64,000 nucleotides of DNA from Actinomadura viridilutea (GCA_003001795.1 PVNI01000005.1:124001-188000), one strand, 5' to 3'. Positions 17,139 to 26,855 are shown, counted from the stretch's first letter. A program made the numbers and translations. The notes: generated by a model not told the origin, from the letters alone.

Positions 17139-17274
17139 ATGGGGCCGATCTGCGAGCACTGCCAGTGCCGCATCCTCGGCCACGGCGTCGAGGCCGGCCG
17201 GCGCCGGTACTGCCGCGCACTGCGCCCGCCCCGCCGACCCGAGCAGCGCCGATCTGGTCACCGACCGCGCCTGA
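17139..17274 (+). pseudogene. Frameshifted small Cys-rich metal-binding-like protein
   Basis: From ATG 17139 the frame reads MGPICEHCQCRILGHGVEAG then RRRYC. The continuation AHCARPADPSSADLVTDRA with a TGA at 17272-17274 lies one frame over. Joined, they give a protein of about 45 residues with CxxCxC...YC-AHCA. That pattern resembles the short metallothionein-like/zinc-ribbon proteins of actinobacteria (CxxCG...GHGVE...YCCAHCA, from memory). The break lies near 17211-17221. Either a real decay or an indel in the sequence explains it; the gene sits directly after transposase debris. Confidence 0.4.
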
Positions 17275-17347
17275 CCCGCCCGGTCCCGACGCGGAAGGCG
17301 ACGCGCGTGACGTCACTGCGGATCCACCATGGTCCATCGGACGCGGC

Positions 17348-17788
17348 CTAGAGTCCGGGGAGCGGGAACAGACCGGAAAGGTCCGCGCGCGGGCCGCTGG
17401 CGTGGACTCTGCCGCGGTCCAATGCGGCGGCCCAGGTCAGGCGGCCCGAGGCCAGAGCGATCAAGGTGGGAGCGTCCATCTCCACCACATTCGGCGGTGT
17501 TCCCCGGGTATGGTGCGGCCCTGCGACGCACTGCACCGCGGCGTACGGGGGGACCCGGACCTCGACGGAGCGTCCGGGGGCCAGCTCGGCGAGGCGGTCG
17601 AGCAGCTCCCGTACGGCGCCGCGCAGGACCGCGCGGGCCGGTTCGGCGCCCGCGTCCTGAGCGGCCAGCGCGGTGTCCAGTGCGGCGCGGCGCAGGTCGG
17701 CGGGCTCGTCGCCGCCGCAGTAGGGAGGGAGGCCGAGCGCGGCGCGTTCCTCGTCGAGGAGGTCCCGGGTGAGCTGTTGTCGCGGCAT
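17348..17788 (-). CDS. Sterol carrier family protein
   Basis: The 146-residue product carries the conserved C-terminal motif of actinobacterial SCP2/MDMPI-like proteins: VEVRVPPYAAVQCVAGPHHT, RGTPPNVVEMDAPTLIALAS and GRLTWAAALDRGRVHASGPR. The helical N-terminal half resembles LDTALAAQ...VRELLDRLAELAPG. Sterol-carrier folds bind lipids or thiol cofactors; the role of this family is unknown. From memory, homologues sit near purine genes in Streptomyces. The ATG at 17788 has no Shine-Dalgarno, but a TACCGT box lies about 8 bases upstream, so a leaderless start is likely. Confidence 0.8.
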   Translation of the reverse strand: MPRQQLTRDLLDEERAALGLPPYCGGDEPADLRRAALDTALAAQDAGAEPARAVLRGAVRELLDRLAELAPGRSVEVRVPPYAAVQCVAGPHHTRGTPPNVVEMDAPTLIALASGRLTWAAALDRGRVHASGPRADLSGLFPLPGL

Positions 17789-18015
17789 CGGGACGAACGG
17801 TACCGGGTCGCGGCGGTCGCGTCCTCATGGCTTGGGCGCGCGGACACCCCCGCAACCCGGTAAAAATGTGACGGTTTGTCGACACGAGGCCGCACGCATC
17901 ACGGCACGGCGCACGCGGGGGCGCGGTGCGGGGCGTCGTCCCGCACGGCGGAGAGAGCAGGAGACGGGGGGCATGCCGGGGCGAGGCCCGGCGCGACGAC
18001 ACGGAGGTTCGCACA

Positions 18016-19809
18016 ATGGCCGAGGCGCTGCCCCTGCAGCCCGGTGATCCGCGTCGAATCGGCGGCCACGAGATCATCGCGCGGCTGGGCGCGGGCGGGC
18101 AGGGCACGGTGTTCCTCGGCCGGGGCCCGGCCGGACGCTCCGTCGCGGTCAAACTGCTGCACCTGCGGCTGAGCGGGGAGCCGGCGGCCCGGTCGCGGTT
18201 CGTCGGCGCGCTGGCGCCCGCGCGCCGGGTGATGGGCTGCTGCACCGCGGCGATCCTCGACGCCGACGTCGACGGCGACCGTCCGTTCGTGGTCGGCGAC
18301 TACGTGGACGGCCCCTCGCTGCAGCGGCTGGTCGACGAGGAGGGGCCGCGCGGCGGCGCGGTGATGGAGCGGCTGGCCGCCGGCATCATGATCGCGGTCA
18401 CGGCGGCGCACCAGGCCGGAACGGCGCACCACGACCTCAAGCCGCGCAACGTGCTGCTCGGCCGCAGCGGCCCGATGGTGACGGACCTCGGGGTGGTCCA
18501 GGCCCTGGAGGCCGTGTCCGCGGCGCCGACCGGCAGGGTCACCGACGATCCGTCGTACAAGGCGCCCGAGCAGCTCAGCGGCATGGGCGTCGGCCCGGCC
18601 GCGGACGTGTTCGCCTGGGCGGCCACGCTGCTGTTCGCCGCCTCGGGGACGGCGCCGTTCGCCGGGGCCTCGCCGTCGGAGATCATGCAGCGGATCGTGT
18701 ACGACGACCCGGACGTGTCGGTGCTGCCGCGGACGCTGCGGGACGCGGTCGCCGACGCGCTCGCCAAGGACCCGAAGAGCCGTCCGTCCGCGCGGGACCT
18801 GCTGGACAGGCTGATGGGCGAGGCGGGCGCGCTGACGTCCCGCATGCCGTCCGCGATGGTGTCCGAGGCGCGGATGCTGCTCGACGACCGGACGCCGCCC
18901 GCCCTGCAGACGACCCCGGAGGTGCTGCCCGTGCAGCTGCCGCCGCCCACGCAGGCTCCGGCGGCGGCGCAGCCGCCTCCCCCGGTGTCGGTCCAGCCGC
19001 CGCCTGCGGCGCCCGAGCCCGCGTCGGTCGGCGCCGCGTCGCTGCGGGTGCCGGTGCGCGACGAGGCGCCGTTCGACAGCCGCAGCCTCGGGGCCGGGGA
19101 CGCGACGCAGGCCATGCCGCCTCTGGCGGCGTCGTCCGTCGAGGACCCGGCGGACGTCAAGACGGCGCCGACGCCGCACCTCATCCCGGGCATGGACGAG
19201 GGGCCGCGCGACGACGACCGCCGCCAGGCCACGGCGATCATGGAGATGCGGCCGGACGCGTCGCGTCCGGCGCCGCTGTCCTTCCTGTCGCGCCTGTCGG
19301 AGCTGCCGGTGGTCGGGGCGCTGCCGCGGCCGAGCAGCCACGTGCTGGGCGTGGCGCTGTCGCTGTTCATCGGGGTGGCGGTCGGCATCGCGATCATCGC
19401 GCTGGTGCTGTGGCCGCAGTTCCGCAGCGACTCGGCGGAGCAGCCGCAGCGGGCCGATCCGGCGACGCAGGCCGCGGACGACCGTCCGGTCAGCGTGATC
19501 CCCCCGGCGTTCGCGGGCACCTGGCGCGGCACGGCGATCAACCCGGGGCGCGGCGCCCAGTTCCCGGTCGAGGTGAGCTTCGAGGCCGGGGCGACGTCCG
19601 CCCGCGCCTTCTATCCCAAGGAGCGCTGCTCGGGCACGCTGACGCTGACCCAGGGCACCAGCCGGGCGCTGCGCATGGCGTTGACCATCGCCAAGCCGTG
19701 CACGAGCGGGAACGTGCAGATCACGCTGCAGCAGGACGGGACGTTGCAGTACGTGTGGACGAGCCCCAACGGCAAGGCCACCTACCACGCGCGCCTGGCC
19801 CGCGTCTGA
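18016..19809 (+). CDS. Receptor-like Ser/Thr kinase with degenerate catalytic motifs
   Basis: The 597-residue product starts at ATG 18016 (GGAGG 8 bases upstream). The kinase domain runs from about residue 15: G25-A-G-G-Q-G30 loop and Lys46 (VAVK). The helix-C Glu seems replaced (RFVGALAPARRV, where relatives have an REL segment). The catalytic loop is H138-H-D140-L-K-P-R-N instead of HRD, and the metal loop is D157-L-G instead of DFG. APEQL follows. A Pro-rich linker leads to one membrane helix (VLGVALSLFIGVAVGIAIIA) and an extracellular domain of about 110 residues beginning FAGTWRGTAINPGRG. Asp140 and Asp157 remain, so weak activity is possible, but it may be a pseudokinase scaffold. Confidence 0.85.
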   Translation: MAEALPLQPGDPRRIGGHEIIARLGAGGQGTVFLGRGPAGRSVAVKLLHLRLSGEPAARSRFVGALAPARRVMGCCTAAILDADVDGDRPFVVGDYVDGPSLQRLVDEEGPRGGAVMERLAAGIMIAVTAAHQAGTAHHDLKPRNVLLGRSGPMVTDLGVVQALEAVSAAPTGRVTDDPSYKAPEQLSGMGVGPAADVFAWAATLLFAASGTAPFAGASPSEIMQRIVYDDPDVSVLPRTLRDAVADALAKDPKSRPSARDLLDRLMGEAGALTSRMPSAMVSEARMLLDDRTPPALQTTPEVLPVQLPPPTQAPAAAQPPPPVSVQPPPAAPEPASVGAASLRVPVRDEAPFDSRSLGAGDATQAMPPLAASSVEDPADVKTAPTPHLIPGMDEGPRDDDRRQATAIMEMRPDASRPAPLSFLSRLSELPVVGALPRPSSHVLGVALSLFIGVAVGIAIIALVLWPQFRSDSAEQPQRADPATQAADDRPVSVIPPAFAGTWRGTAINPGRGAQFPVEVSFEAGATSARAFYPKERCSGTLTLTQGTSRALRMALTIAKPCTSGNVQITLQQDGTLQYVWTSPNGKATYHARLARV

Positions 19810-19826
19810 GCGCGCGGGCCGCGCGC
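19810..19826 (+). terminator. Hairpin after the kinase gene
   Basis: GCGCGCGG and CCGCGCGC flank a single G directly after the stop codon (19810-19826), giving a very GC-rich stem. Confidence 0.4.
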
Positions 19827-19959
19827 ATTCCTTCGACTGACCACTTCGCGCCGATTTGCCGGTTTGGCGGTTGGTCGGGGGTCTGTCTCCATTAAGGTGC
19901 GCCCTGTCGACGCGTCTTGATCTTGGGCATGGACGCGTCGCAGGCAAAGGAGACTCCCT

Positions 19960-21126
19960 GTGCGCCCTGTCCCCCCTCGTCTCTTCCTCGTCACCGGCGC
20001 CGTCGCGTCCGCCGTGGTCGTCGGCGCCGCTCCACTCGCCCTGGCCGCGCCCGAGCCCGTCCGGGTCGAGGTCACGGCCGCGCGGGGCACCCCCGTTCCG
20101 GGCTCGTACATCGTGACGCTCAAGGACGGCGCCTCGGCGGCGTCCACCGCCGCCCGAGTGAAGGCCCGGTCGGTCCGGCGGTTCGGGGGCGCGCTGAACG
20201 GCTTCGCCGCCACGCTGAACACCGAGCAGCTGGACGAGCTGCGCCGCCGCCGCGACGTCGTCGCCATCGAGCAGGACCAGATCTACCGCGCGACCGCCAA
20301 GCAGTCGTCGCCCCCGTGGGGCCTGGACCGCATCGACCAGCGCAAGCTGCCGCTGTCGAAGTCGTACTCCTACAAGAACACCGGCAGCGGCGTGACCGCC
20401 TACGTCATCGACAGCGGGATCGCCTGGTCGCACCCGCAGTTCGAGGGCCGCGCCAAGTCGGTGTGGCACGCCCCGTCCTTCTCCGACGGCTGGGACTGCG
20501 ACGGGCACGGCACGCACGTGGCGGGCACGATCGGCGCCAAGACCTACGGCGTGGCCAAGAAGGTCAACCTGCGGTCGCTGCGCGTGCTGGACTGCCAGGG
20601 CAACGGCCGGCTGTCCGACGTGATCGCCGCCGTCGACTGGACGCGCAAGAACGCCGTCAAGCCCGCGGTCGCCAACCTGTCCCTCGGCGGCCCCAAGTCG
20701 ACCGCGCTGAACACCGCCCTGACGAACCTGTCCAAGTCGGGGGTCTTCGTCGCCGTCGCGGCGGGCAACGAGAACAAGAACGCCTGCAACTACTCCCCGG
20801 CCAGCGCCGGATGGGTGCAGGCGGTCGGCGCTGCGACCATCCACGACAACCGCGCGACCTTCTCCAACTACGGCTCCTGCGTGGACATCTTCGCGCCCGG
20901 CTACGGCATCACGTCGGCCTGGCCCGGCGGCGGGAAGGCGTCGCTGACCGGGACGTCCATGGCGTCCCCGCACGTCGCCGGGGTCGCGGCGCTCTACCTG
21001 CAGACGCACCGCAGCGCCTCGTTCCCGACCGTGCAGAAGTGGCTGAACGACAACGCCACCAAGAGCCGCCTGGGACGCATCCCGAAGGGCACCGCCAACA
21101 GGCTGCTCTACAAGGCCGGCCTTTGA
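19960..21126 (+). CDS. Secreted S8 (subtilisin-type) serine protease
   Basis: The 388-residue product has a signal peptide with AXA cleavage (PLALAA, about residue 30). An I9 inhibitor propeptide follows (PGSYIVTLKDGASAASTAAR to IEQDQIYRA). The protease domain contains the triad Asp151 (VIDSGIA), His183 (DGHGTHVAG) and Ser333 (LTGTSMASPHVAG), with the oxyanion Asn270 in AAGNE. Conserved Cys pairs fit the secreted proteinase-K-like group of actinomycetes. The GTG at 19960 has AAGGAG 7 bases upstream. A 12-bp hairpin follows. It probably digests extracellular protein; a role in processing other secreted proteins is possible. Confidence 0.93.
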   Translation: MRPVPPRLFLVTGAVASAVVVGAAPLALAAPEPVRVEVTAARGTPVPGSYIVTLKDGASAASTAARVKARSVRRFGGALNGFAATLNTEQLDELRRRRDVVAIEQDQIYRATAKQSSPPWGLDRIDQRKLPLSKSYSYKNTGSGVTAYVIDSGIAWSHPQFEGRAKSVWHAPSFSDGWDCDGHGTHVAGTIGAKTYGVAKKVNLRSLRVLDCQGNGRLSDVIAAVDWTRKNAVKPAVANLSLGGPKSTALNTALTNLSKSGVFVAVAAGNENKNACNYSPASAGWVQAVGAATIHDNRATFSNYGSCVDIFAPGYGITSAWPGGGKASLTGTSMASPHVAGVAALYLQTHRSASFPTVQKWLNDNATKSRLGRIPKGTANRLLYKAGL

Positions 21127-21146
21127 CCGTCGCCTGACCGGAGCTT

Positions 21147-21174
21147 GGTCCCCTGCCGGTCACGGCAGGGGACC
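21147..21174 (+). terminator. Terminator of the S8 protease gene
   Basis: GGTCCCCTGCCG (21147-21158) pairs perfectly with 21163-21174 around the loop GTCA, 20 bases after the stop. Confidence 0.75.
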
Positions 21175-21299
21175 CGGGCGACGGAAAGGGCGCTCTTGTC
21201 TCGTTTCCCGCTCATCTCACCCGCCTCATGGGTCTAACCTTGGCCAAGAGCCGACCAGTTCCTTAAAGTGGCGATCGCCCGCGGGCGCGGGCATGATCG

Positions 21300-21480
21300 C
21301 AGCACTGATCGGCAGGCTGGCTCGAGCCAGCCGAATCCCGCATCCGTACTACGGACGGGAACCGGGGACCCAACGCCGGGCGGCCAGCCAGGTCTAGTCG
21401 GCATCGGGGTGAATTCGCGGCTCCGCCGCGATAGGGCTGACCCTCCGCCCGAACCCGTCAGCTAACCCGGTAGGCGTCAC
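21300..21480 (+). ncRNA. c-di-AMP riboswitch (ydaO-yuaA class)
   Basis: The leader of the cell-wall gene at 21496 shows the conserved blocks of this class in order: AGCCGAATCC, GGGAACCGGGGACCCAAC, GGGGTGAATTC, ATAGGGCTGA, and near the 3' end GAACCCGTCAGCTAACCCGG followed by TAGGCG. In actinobacteria it typically precedes genes for NlpC/P60 or resuscitation-promoting wall hydrolases and turns them off when c-di-AMP is high. The element ends about 16 bases before the start codon. The exact boundaries are estimates. Confidence 0.88.
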
Positions 21481-21495
21481 AGGAGAGGAGAGGAC

Positions 21496-22440
21496 GTGGA
21501 GAGCCCGAGCTCCACCCGCCCACGTCGTGTCGTCAGAGTGCGGCGCCCCGCCCTGGCTCTCATCGTCGCCGCAGCCGCCGCCCTGGTGACGACGGCGGGA
21601 ACGACCCCCGCACAGGCCGACCCGGGTGACCTCGGCCGGCTCAGCAAGCTGAACAAGCAGATCGCGCAGCTCGACAAGGAGTACGGCGGCGACCTGGCCA
21701 AGCTCAAGGACGCCCAGTACGGCATCAAGAAGGCCCGGCAGAAGCAGCGCCTGCTCCAGCAGGACCTCGACAGCGCGCGCATCATCGTGGCGCAGATGGC
21801 CGCGTCCCAGTACATGACCGGCACCACCGACCCGGCCGTGGCGGTGCTGGCCAGCGACGACCCCGACAACGTGCTGAACAACGCCAGCCTGGTCAGCCAC
21901 GTGGCGTCCAACCAGGCCGCCAAGGTCCGCCAGATCGAACGGCTGGTGGCCGAGCAGCGCAAGGCGCGCGAGGAGTACGAGCGCAAGGTCCAGGAGCTGG
22001 AGAAGGACATCCAGGACCTGCGCGCGCAGAAGCGCAGGGTCCAGGCGCTGATCAAGAAGTTCAAGCCCGAGTCGCCCAGCTCCGGGATGGGCGGGGTCAC
22101 CCCCCGCATGCTGAAGGTCAAGAACACCATCGACATCGAGTTCGGGCCGTTCCCGATCATCGGGTGCGTGCGGCTCACCGGCGACCCGCAGGACCACGCG
22201 ACCGGCCGCGCCTGCGACTTCATGGTCAGCACCGGCGGCACCATGCCGTCCGCCAGCGGCAAGGCCCAGGGCGACCGCGTGGCCGAGTACGCCGTCGCCA
22301 ACGCCAACCGGCTGGGCATCAAGTACGTGATCTGGCGGCAGCGCATCTACGACGTGCGCAGCCCCGGCTGGCGGATGATGGAGAACCGCGGCGGCATCAC
22401 CGCCAACCACTACGACCACGTCCACATCTCGGTCTTCTGA
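21496..22440 (+). CDS. Secreted coiled-coil cell-wall protein with ARB_07466-type C-terminal domain
   Basis: The 314-residue product has a signal peptide (PALALIVAAAAALVTTAGTT, cleavage near AQA-DP). A long coiled coil follows (KLNKQIAQLDKEYGGDLAKL and QIERLVAEQRKAREEYERKV), then a C-terminal domain with FGPFPIIGCVRLTGDPQDHA, GRACDFMV and NHYDHVHISVF. The RACDFMV and DHVH residues are those of peptidoglycan-hydrolase-like VanY/ARB_07466 modules. It is probably exported to cut or bind wall peptides, with the coiled coil controlling access as in RipA-type proteins. Start GTG 21496 follows AGGAGAGGAG. The upstream riboswitch implies control by c-di-AMP. Confidence 0.82.
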   Translation: MESPSSTRPRRVVRVRRPALALIVAAAAALVTTAGTTPAQADPGDLGRLSKLNKQIAQLDKEYGGDLAKLKDAQYGIKKARQKQRLLQQDLDSARIIVAQMAASQYMTGTTDPAVAVLASDDPDNVLNNASLVSHVASNQAAKVRQIERLVAEQRKAREEYERKVQELEKDIQDLRAQKRRVQALIKKFKPESPSSGMGGVTPRMLKVKNTIDIEFGPFPIIGCVRLTGDPQDHATGRACDFMVSTGGTMPSASGKAQGDRVAEYAVANANRLGIKYVIWRQRIYDVRSPGWRMMENRGGITANHYDHVHISVF

Positions 22441-22583
22441 CCGTCCCCGCACGCTGAGACGGCCGCAGACGCCGGATCTCGGCGCCCCGCCACCAAGATC
22501 GTGGGGCCGCCCGTCCGCTCCTTCCTCGAGCCTCCTGAGCGGCGATCGAGAGGCCGCCGCCGCATGGAACGGTGCAGGAAACG

Positions 22584-22626
22584 GCGAAGGCCGCCGCGCG
22601 GTGTCGGACCGTGCGGCGGCCTTCGC
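22584..22626. terminator. Bidirectional terminator between convergent genes
   Basis: GCGAAGGCCGCCGC (22584-22597) pairs perfectly with 22613-22626 around a 15-base loop that can itself partly pair. It serves the wall-protein gene on the plus strand and purL on the minus strand, whose stop is 12 bases away. Confidence 0.8.
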
Positions 22627-22637
22627 GTCGAGGACCG

Positions 22638-25600
22638 TCAGTCGTCGGCGTAGCTGGGCAGCGTCGGCTCGTGGGCCTCCCGCAGCTCCGCGAGCGAGAT
22701 CGAGAACAGCTCCTGCGGCTGCCCGTCGGCTCCGCGCGCCGAGATGTGCAGCGCGTCGCCGCCCGTCACGCCGAGCTGGGTGACCGGCACCCCGGCGGCC
22801 TCGCACAGCGCCGCCAGGCGCCCCTCCGAGCCCGGACGGATCGCCACCACGGCGCGCGCCACCGACTCGCTGAACAGCGACACGAACGGGTCGCCGGGCA
22901 GCGTGATGCGGGCGCCCAGTCCGCCGCGCAGGCACGACTCCACCAGCGCCTGCGACAGGCCGCCGTCGGACAGGTCGTGCGCGGCCGACAGCAGCCCCTC
23001 GCGCGCCGCCGCGACCAGCACCGACGCCAGCGCCGCCTCGGCGGGCAGGTCGACCTTCGGCGGCAGACCGCCCAGGTGCCCGTACACGACGTGCGCCCAC
23101 TCCGAGCCGCCGAACTCCTCGCGCGTCGTGCCCAGCAGCGCCAGCGTGGCGCCCTCGCTGCTGAACGCGATGCCGACGCGGCGCCGCACGTCGTCGTGCA
23201 CGCCCAGCACGCCCACGACCGGCGTCGGGTTGATCGGCGTCGAACCGGTCTGGTTGTAGAAGCTGACGTTGCCGCCGGTGACCGGGGTGCCCAGGTAGCG
23301 GCAGGCGTCCGCCAGCCCCTCCACGGCGCGCGCGAACTGCCACATCACGCCCGGGTCCTCGGGCGACCCGAAGTTCAGGCAGTTGGTCACCGCGAGCGGG
23401 CGGGCGCCGGTGGCGGCCACGTTCCGGTACGCCTCCGACAGCGCCAGCTGCGCCCCCGAGTACGGGTCGAGGCGGGTGTAGCGGCCGTTGCCGTCCAGCG
23501 ACAGCGCGATGCCCAGGCCCGACTCGTCGTCCACCCGCACCACGCCCGCGTCCTCGGGCATGGCCAGGACGGTGTTGCCCATGACGTACCGGTCGTACTG
23601 CGAGGTGATCCAGGTCTTGTTCGCCAGGTTCGGCGACCCGGCCAGCCACAGCACGGTGCGGCGCAGCTCCTCGGCGGTGGACGGGCGGGTCAGCCGGCCG
23701 GGGGTGTCGGACTGCAGCGCCGCCAGGTCCGCCGGGGGCTCGTACGGCCGGTGGTACACCGGCCCCTCGTCGGCCGCGGTGCCCGGCGGAATGTCCACGA
23801 TCTTCTCGCCGCGCCAGGTCATCACCAGCCGGCCGGTGTCGGTGACCGCGCCGATCACGGTGGCGGGGATCTCCCACTTGGCGCAGATCTCCAGGAAGCG
23901 GTCGACCTTGGCGGGCTCGACCACCGCCATCATGCGCTCCTGCGACTCGCTCATGAGGATCTCCTCGGGTCGCAGGGTGGGGTCGCGCAGCGGAACGGCG
24001 TCGAGCTCGATGTGCATGCCGCCGGTGCCCGCGGCCGCCAGCTCGGTGGTGGCGCACGACACCCCGGCCGCGCCGAGATCCTGGATGCCCACCACCAGGT
24101 CCTCGCGGAACAGCTCCTGGCAGCACTCGATCAGCAGCTTCTCCATGAAGGGGTCGCCGACCTGGACGCTGGGCCGCTTGGCCTGCGACGCCTCGTCGAA
24201 GTTCGCCGAGGCCAGCACGGACGCGCCGCCGATGCCGTCGGGGCCGGTGCCCGCGCCGAACAGGATCACCCGGTTGCCCGGGCCGGGCGCGACGGCCCGC
24301 TTGATGTCCTCGTGGCGCATCACGCCCACGCACAGGGCGTTGACGAGCGGGTTCTGCGCGTAGCACGCGTCGAAGACGGTCTCGCCGCCGATGTTGGGCA
24401 GGCCCAGGGAGTTGCCGTAGCCGCTGATCCCGGCCACCACGCCCGGCAGCACCCGCTGGGTGTCGGGGGCGTCGGCGGGCCCGAACCGCAGCGAGTCCAT
24501 GATCGCGACGGGGCGGGCGCCCATCGACATGATGTCGCGGACGATGCCGCCGACGCCGGTGGCCGCGCCCTGGTACGGCTCGACGTACGACGGGTGGTTG
24601 TGCGACTCGACCTTGAAGGTGACCGCCCAGCCCTGGCCGATGTCGACCACGCCGGCGTTCTCGCCCATGCCGACCAGCAGCGCGTCGCTCTCGGGCGCCT
24701 TCTCGCCGAACTGCCGCAGGTGCACCTTGGAGCTCTTGTAGGAGCAGTGCTCGCTCCACATCACCGAGTAGATCGCCAGCTCGGCGGAGGTGGGCCGCCG
24801 CCCCAGGATCTCCCGGACCCGCTGGTACTCCTCGTCCTTCATGCCGAGCTCGGCGTACGGCTGCGGCCGGTCGGGAGTCGCCGCGGCGATCTCGACGGTG
24901 TCGGTGACGGGCTCGTCCGGCGGCGTCATCTCGGTGGCGAGCTTGGGCTGCGGCCCGGTCGTCTCGGCCGGCGCCGGCCCGTCCGGGACGGTCTGCCCGG
25001 GCGAGGCCTCGGCGGCCAGCGCCTTGGCGAACGCCGCGGCGGCGTCCTGCGACACGACGATCCGCGGCGGCTCGCCCGCCGCGGCGGGCTGCGGCCCGGC
25101 CGGGAACTCGCCGCTGCTCGCGGGCAGCGGACCCGTGCCCGGCTCGCCCGTCCCCACGACCGGCTGCGGGCCGCTACCGGACGGCACCTGGGGCAGCGGC
25201 CCCGTCCCCGGCCCCTCGGAACCCACGACGGGCTGCGGACCCGTGCCCGGCGGCACGGGCGGAAGCGGCCCCGTCCCCGGACCTTCAGAACCCACTACCG
25301 GCTGCGGCCCGGTGCTCGGCCGCACCGGCGGAAGCGGACCCGTTCCGGGCCCTTCGGAACCGATGACAGGCTGCGGACCCGACCCCACAACCGGGTGCTG
25401 GCCGGTGCCGGGCGGCACCGGGGGAAGCGGGCCGGTCCCCGGACCTTCAACGACCGGCTGCGCACCCGTACCCGGCGGCACGGGCGGAAGCGGCCCCGTC
25501 CCCGGCCCCTCGGAACCCACGACGGGCTGCGGACCCGACCCCACAACCGGCTGTGGACCGCTCCCATGCGCCACCGAAGGCAGCGGGCCGGTCCCCTCGG

Positions 25601-25901
25601 GGGCGACGGCGGACTGGGGGCCCGTGCCGGGACCGGACGCGGCCTCGCGCGGCTCGTCGTCCTCCACGATGGCCTCGAACGCCGCCGTCACCGCTCCGCT
25701 GACGGGCTGGAGTTCGGGGTCGTCGGCGTCGGACTTCAGCCCGGCGAACCACTCGTAGGTCGGCTCGCCGGTGTCCTCGTGCGGCAGCTCGCGGTCCGCG
25801 GTCGCGTCCTCGGGGCCGCCCGGCGGCCGTTCGTCACGCTCGGTCATCCCGCTCTCCTCCGGGGCCCCATGCTCGTCGTTCGTCCACCGGTCGTCAGTCA
25901 T
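22638..25901 (-). CDS. purL: FGAM synthase large subunit with a 324-residue repeat-rich N-terminal extension
   Basis: PurL turns FGAR, ATP and PurQ-derived ammonia into FGAM. The last 763 residues, from Met325 (24929), are an ordinary small-type Pur[21 protein letters not shown], the active-site segment [15 protein letters not shown], glycine-rich ATP loops and [16 protein letters not shown] near the end. Before it lie 324 codons in the same frame with no stop. An acidic head is followed by about seven copies of a 23-residue Gly/Pro/Thr unit (residues 90-262) and an Ala-rich connector. The start at 25901 follows a GGGGGC box and lies only 31 bases after the purQ stop, as expected in an operon; Met325 has only a weak ribosome site. 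The long form is therefore likelier, but a short form from 24929 cannot be excluded. Confidence 0.85.
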   Translation of the reverse strand: MTDDRWTNDEHGAPEESGMTERDERPPGGPEDATADRELPHEDTGEPTYEWFAGLKSDADDPELQPVSGAVTAAFEAIVEDDEPREAASGPGTGPQSAVAPEGTGPLPSVAHGSGPQPVVGSGPQPVVGSEGPGTGPLPPVPPGTGAQPVVEGPGTGPLPPVPPGTGQHPVVGSGPQPVIGSEGPGTGPLPPVRPSTGPQPVVGSEGPGTGPLPPVPPGTGPQPVVGSEGPGTGPLPQVPSGSGPQPVVGTGEPGTGPLPASSGEFPAGPQPAAAGEPPRIVVSQDAAAAFAKALAAEASPGQTVPDGPAPAETTGPQPKLATEMTPPDEPVTDTVEIAAATPDRPQPYAELGMKDEEYQRVREILGRRPTSAELAIYSVMWSEHCSYKSSKVHLRQFGEKAPESDALLVGMGENAGVVDIGQGWAVTFKVESHNHPSYVEPYQGAATGVGGIVRDIMSMGARPVAIMDSLRFGPADAPDTQRVLPGVVAGISGYGNSLGLPNIGGETVFDACYAQNPLVNALCVGVMRHEDIKRAVAPGPGNRVILFGAGTGPDGIGGASVLASANFDEASQAKRPSVQVGDPFMEKLLIECCQELFREDLVVGIQDLGAAGVSCATTELAAAGTGGMHIELDAVPLRDPTLRPEEILMSESQERMMAVVEPAKVDRFLEICAKWEIPATVIGAVTDTGRLVMTWRGEKIVDIPPGTAADEGPVYHRPYEPPADLAALQSDTPGRLTRPSTAEELRRTVLWLAGSPNLANKTWITSQYDRYVMGNTVLAMPEDAGVVRVDDESGLGIALSLDGNGRYTRLDPYSGAQLALSEAYRNVAATGARPLAVTNCLNFGSPEDPGVMWQFARAVEGLADACRYLGTPVTGGNVSFYNQTGSTPINPTPVVGVLGVHDDVRRRVGIAFSSEGATLALLGTTREEFGGSEWAHVVYGHLGGLPPKVDLPAEAALASVLVAAAREGLLSAAHDLSDGGLSQALVESCLRGGLGARITLPGDPFVSLFSESVARAVVAIRPGSEGRLAALCEAAGVPVTQLGVTGGDALHISARGADGQPQELFSISLAELREAHEPTLPSYADD
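25116..25634 (-). repeat. Repeat array inside the purL extension
   Basis: Imperfect 69-base units encode variants of [20 protein letters not shown] plus GSE, about seven in all, some with an extra GSGPQPVV insertion. Length variation is in multiples of three, so the frame is kept. Confidence 0.9.
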
Positions 25902-25932
25902 CTCGTGCCCCCGCTCGCGCGGCGTCCGTTCC

Positions 25933-26613
25933 TCACGCGTTGACCAGCCTCTTGACGACCGAGGTGAAGAAGCCGAGTCCGTCGGTGGACGGCCCGGTCA
26001 GCGACTCCACGGCGTGCTCGGGGTGGGGCATGAGGCCCACCACGTTGCCGGCCTCGTTGCAGATCCCCGCGATGTCGCCGAGCGAGCCGTTGGGGTTCAG
26101 GTCGACGTAGCGGGCCACCACGCGGCCGTTCTCCTCCAGTTCGGCCAGGGTGCGCTCGTCGGCGGTGTAGCGGCCGTCGCGGTTCTTGACCGGGACGACG
26201 ATCTCCTGGCCCTCGGTGTACTCGCTGGTCCAGGCGGTGTCGGCGTTCTCGATGCGCAGCCGCTGGTCGCGGCAGACGAAGTGCAGGCCCGCGTTGGGCA
26301 GCAGCGCGCCGGGCAGCAGGTGCGACTCGCACAGCACCTGGAAGCCGTTGCAGATGCCCAGGACGGGCAGGCCGCCCTTGGCGGCGTCGATCACTTCGGT
26401 CATCAGCGGCGCGAACCGGGCGATGGCGCCCGCGCGCAGGTAGTCGCCGTAGGAGAAGCCGCCGGGCAGCACGACCGCGTCCACCCCGCGCAGGTCGTGG
26501 TCGGCGTGCCAGAGCGCGACGGGCTCGGCGCCGGCCAGCCGTATGGCCCGCGCCGCGTCACGGTCGTCGAGGGAACCTGGGAAGGTGATGACCCCCACCC
26601 GGGCAGCGTCCAT
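25933..26613 (-). CDS. purQ: FGAM synthase glutaminase subunit
   Basis: PurQ hydrolyses glutamine and channels ammonia to PurL. The 226-residue class I amidotransferase shows [36 protein letters not shown], the nucleophile Cys in [11 protein letters not shown], and the His-Glu pair in [14 protein letters not shown] 26613 is chosen because GGAGG precedes it (11 bases) and the family starts there; the frame is open 38 codons further upstream without support. It is the gene before purL. Unlike the usual purS-purQ-purL order, purS lies 2.8 kb further upstream. Confidence 0.95.
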   Translation of the reverse strand: MDAARVGVITFPGSLDDRDAARAIRLAGAEPVALWHADHDLRGVDAVVLPGGFSYGDYLRAGAIARFAPLMTEVIDAAKGGLPVLGICNGFQVLCESHLLPGALLPNAGLHFVCRDQRLRIENADTAWTSEYTEGQEIVVPVKNRDGRYTADERTLAELEENGRVVARYVDLNPNGSLGDIAGICNEAGNVVGLMPHPEHAVESLTGPSTDGLGFFTSVVKRLVNA

Positions 26614-26855
26614 GTGTTCGTCTTCCTCCGCAATGAGGGCGGCCAAGGTGCTCGAAGGCCCGGGAGGTCGGCCCCCGGGTGAGCACCGCGGGCGCCGGCA
26701 GCGCCGCCCGCAGAACTCGGCGGTCATGCGTCGCGGGCGTGGGCGCAGCCGCTCCTGCGGCGAGCGGCATGCCCGCCTCGGCCGACTCCGCCGATCGCCC
26801 GATGCGCGTCGTGTGAGTCCTTGGCACGCGCGAGGCCCTCGCGCGCGTCCCTAAT

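Noticed and set aside
22572..25943. 1123-codon plus-strand frame opposite purL
   Set aside because: The length comes from absence of stops in high-GC DNA; composition is His/Arg/Val-rich and no motif is present.
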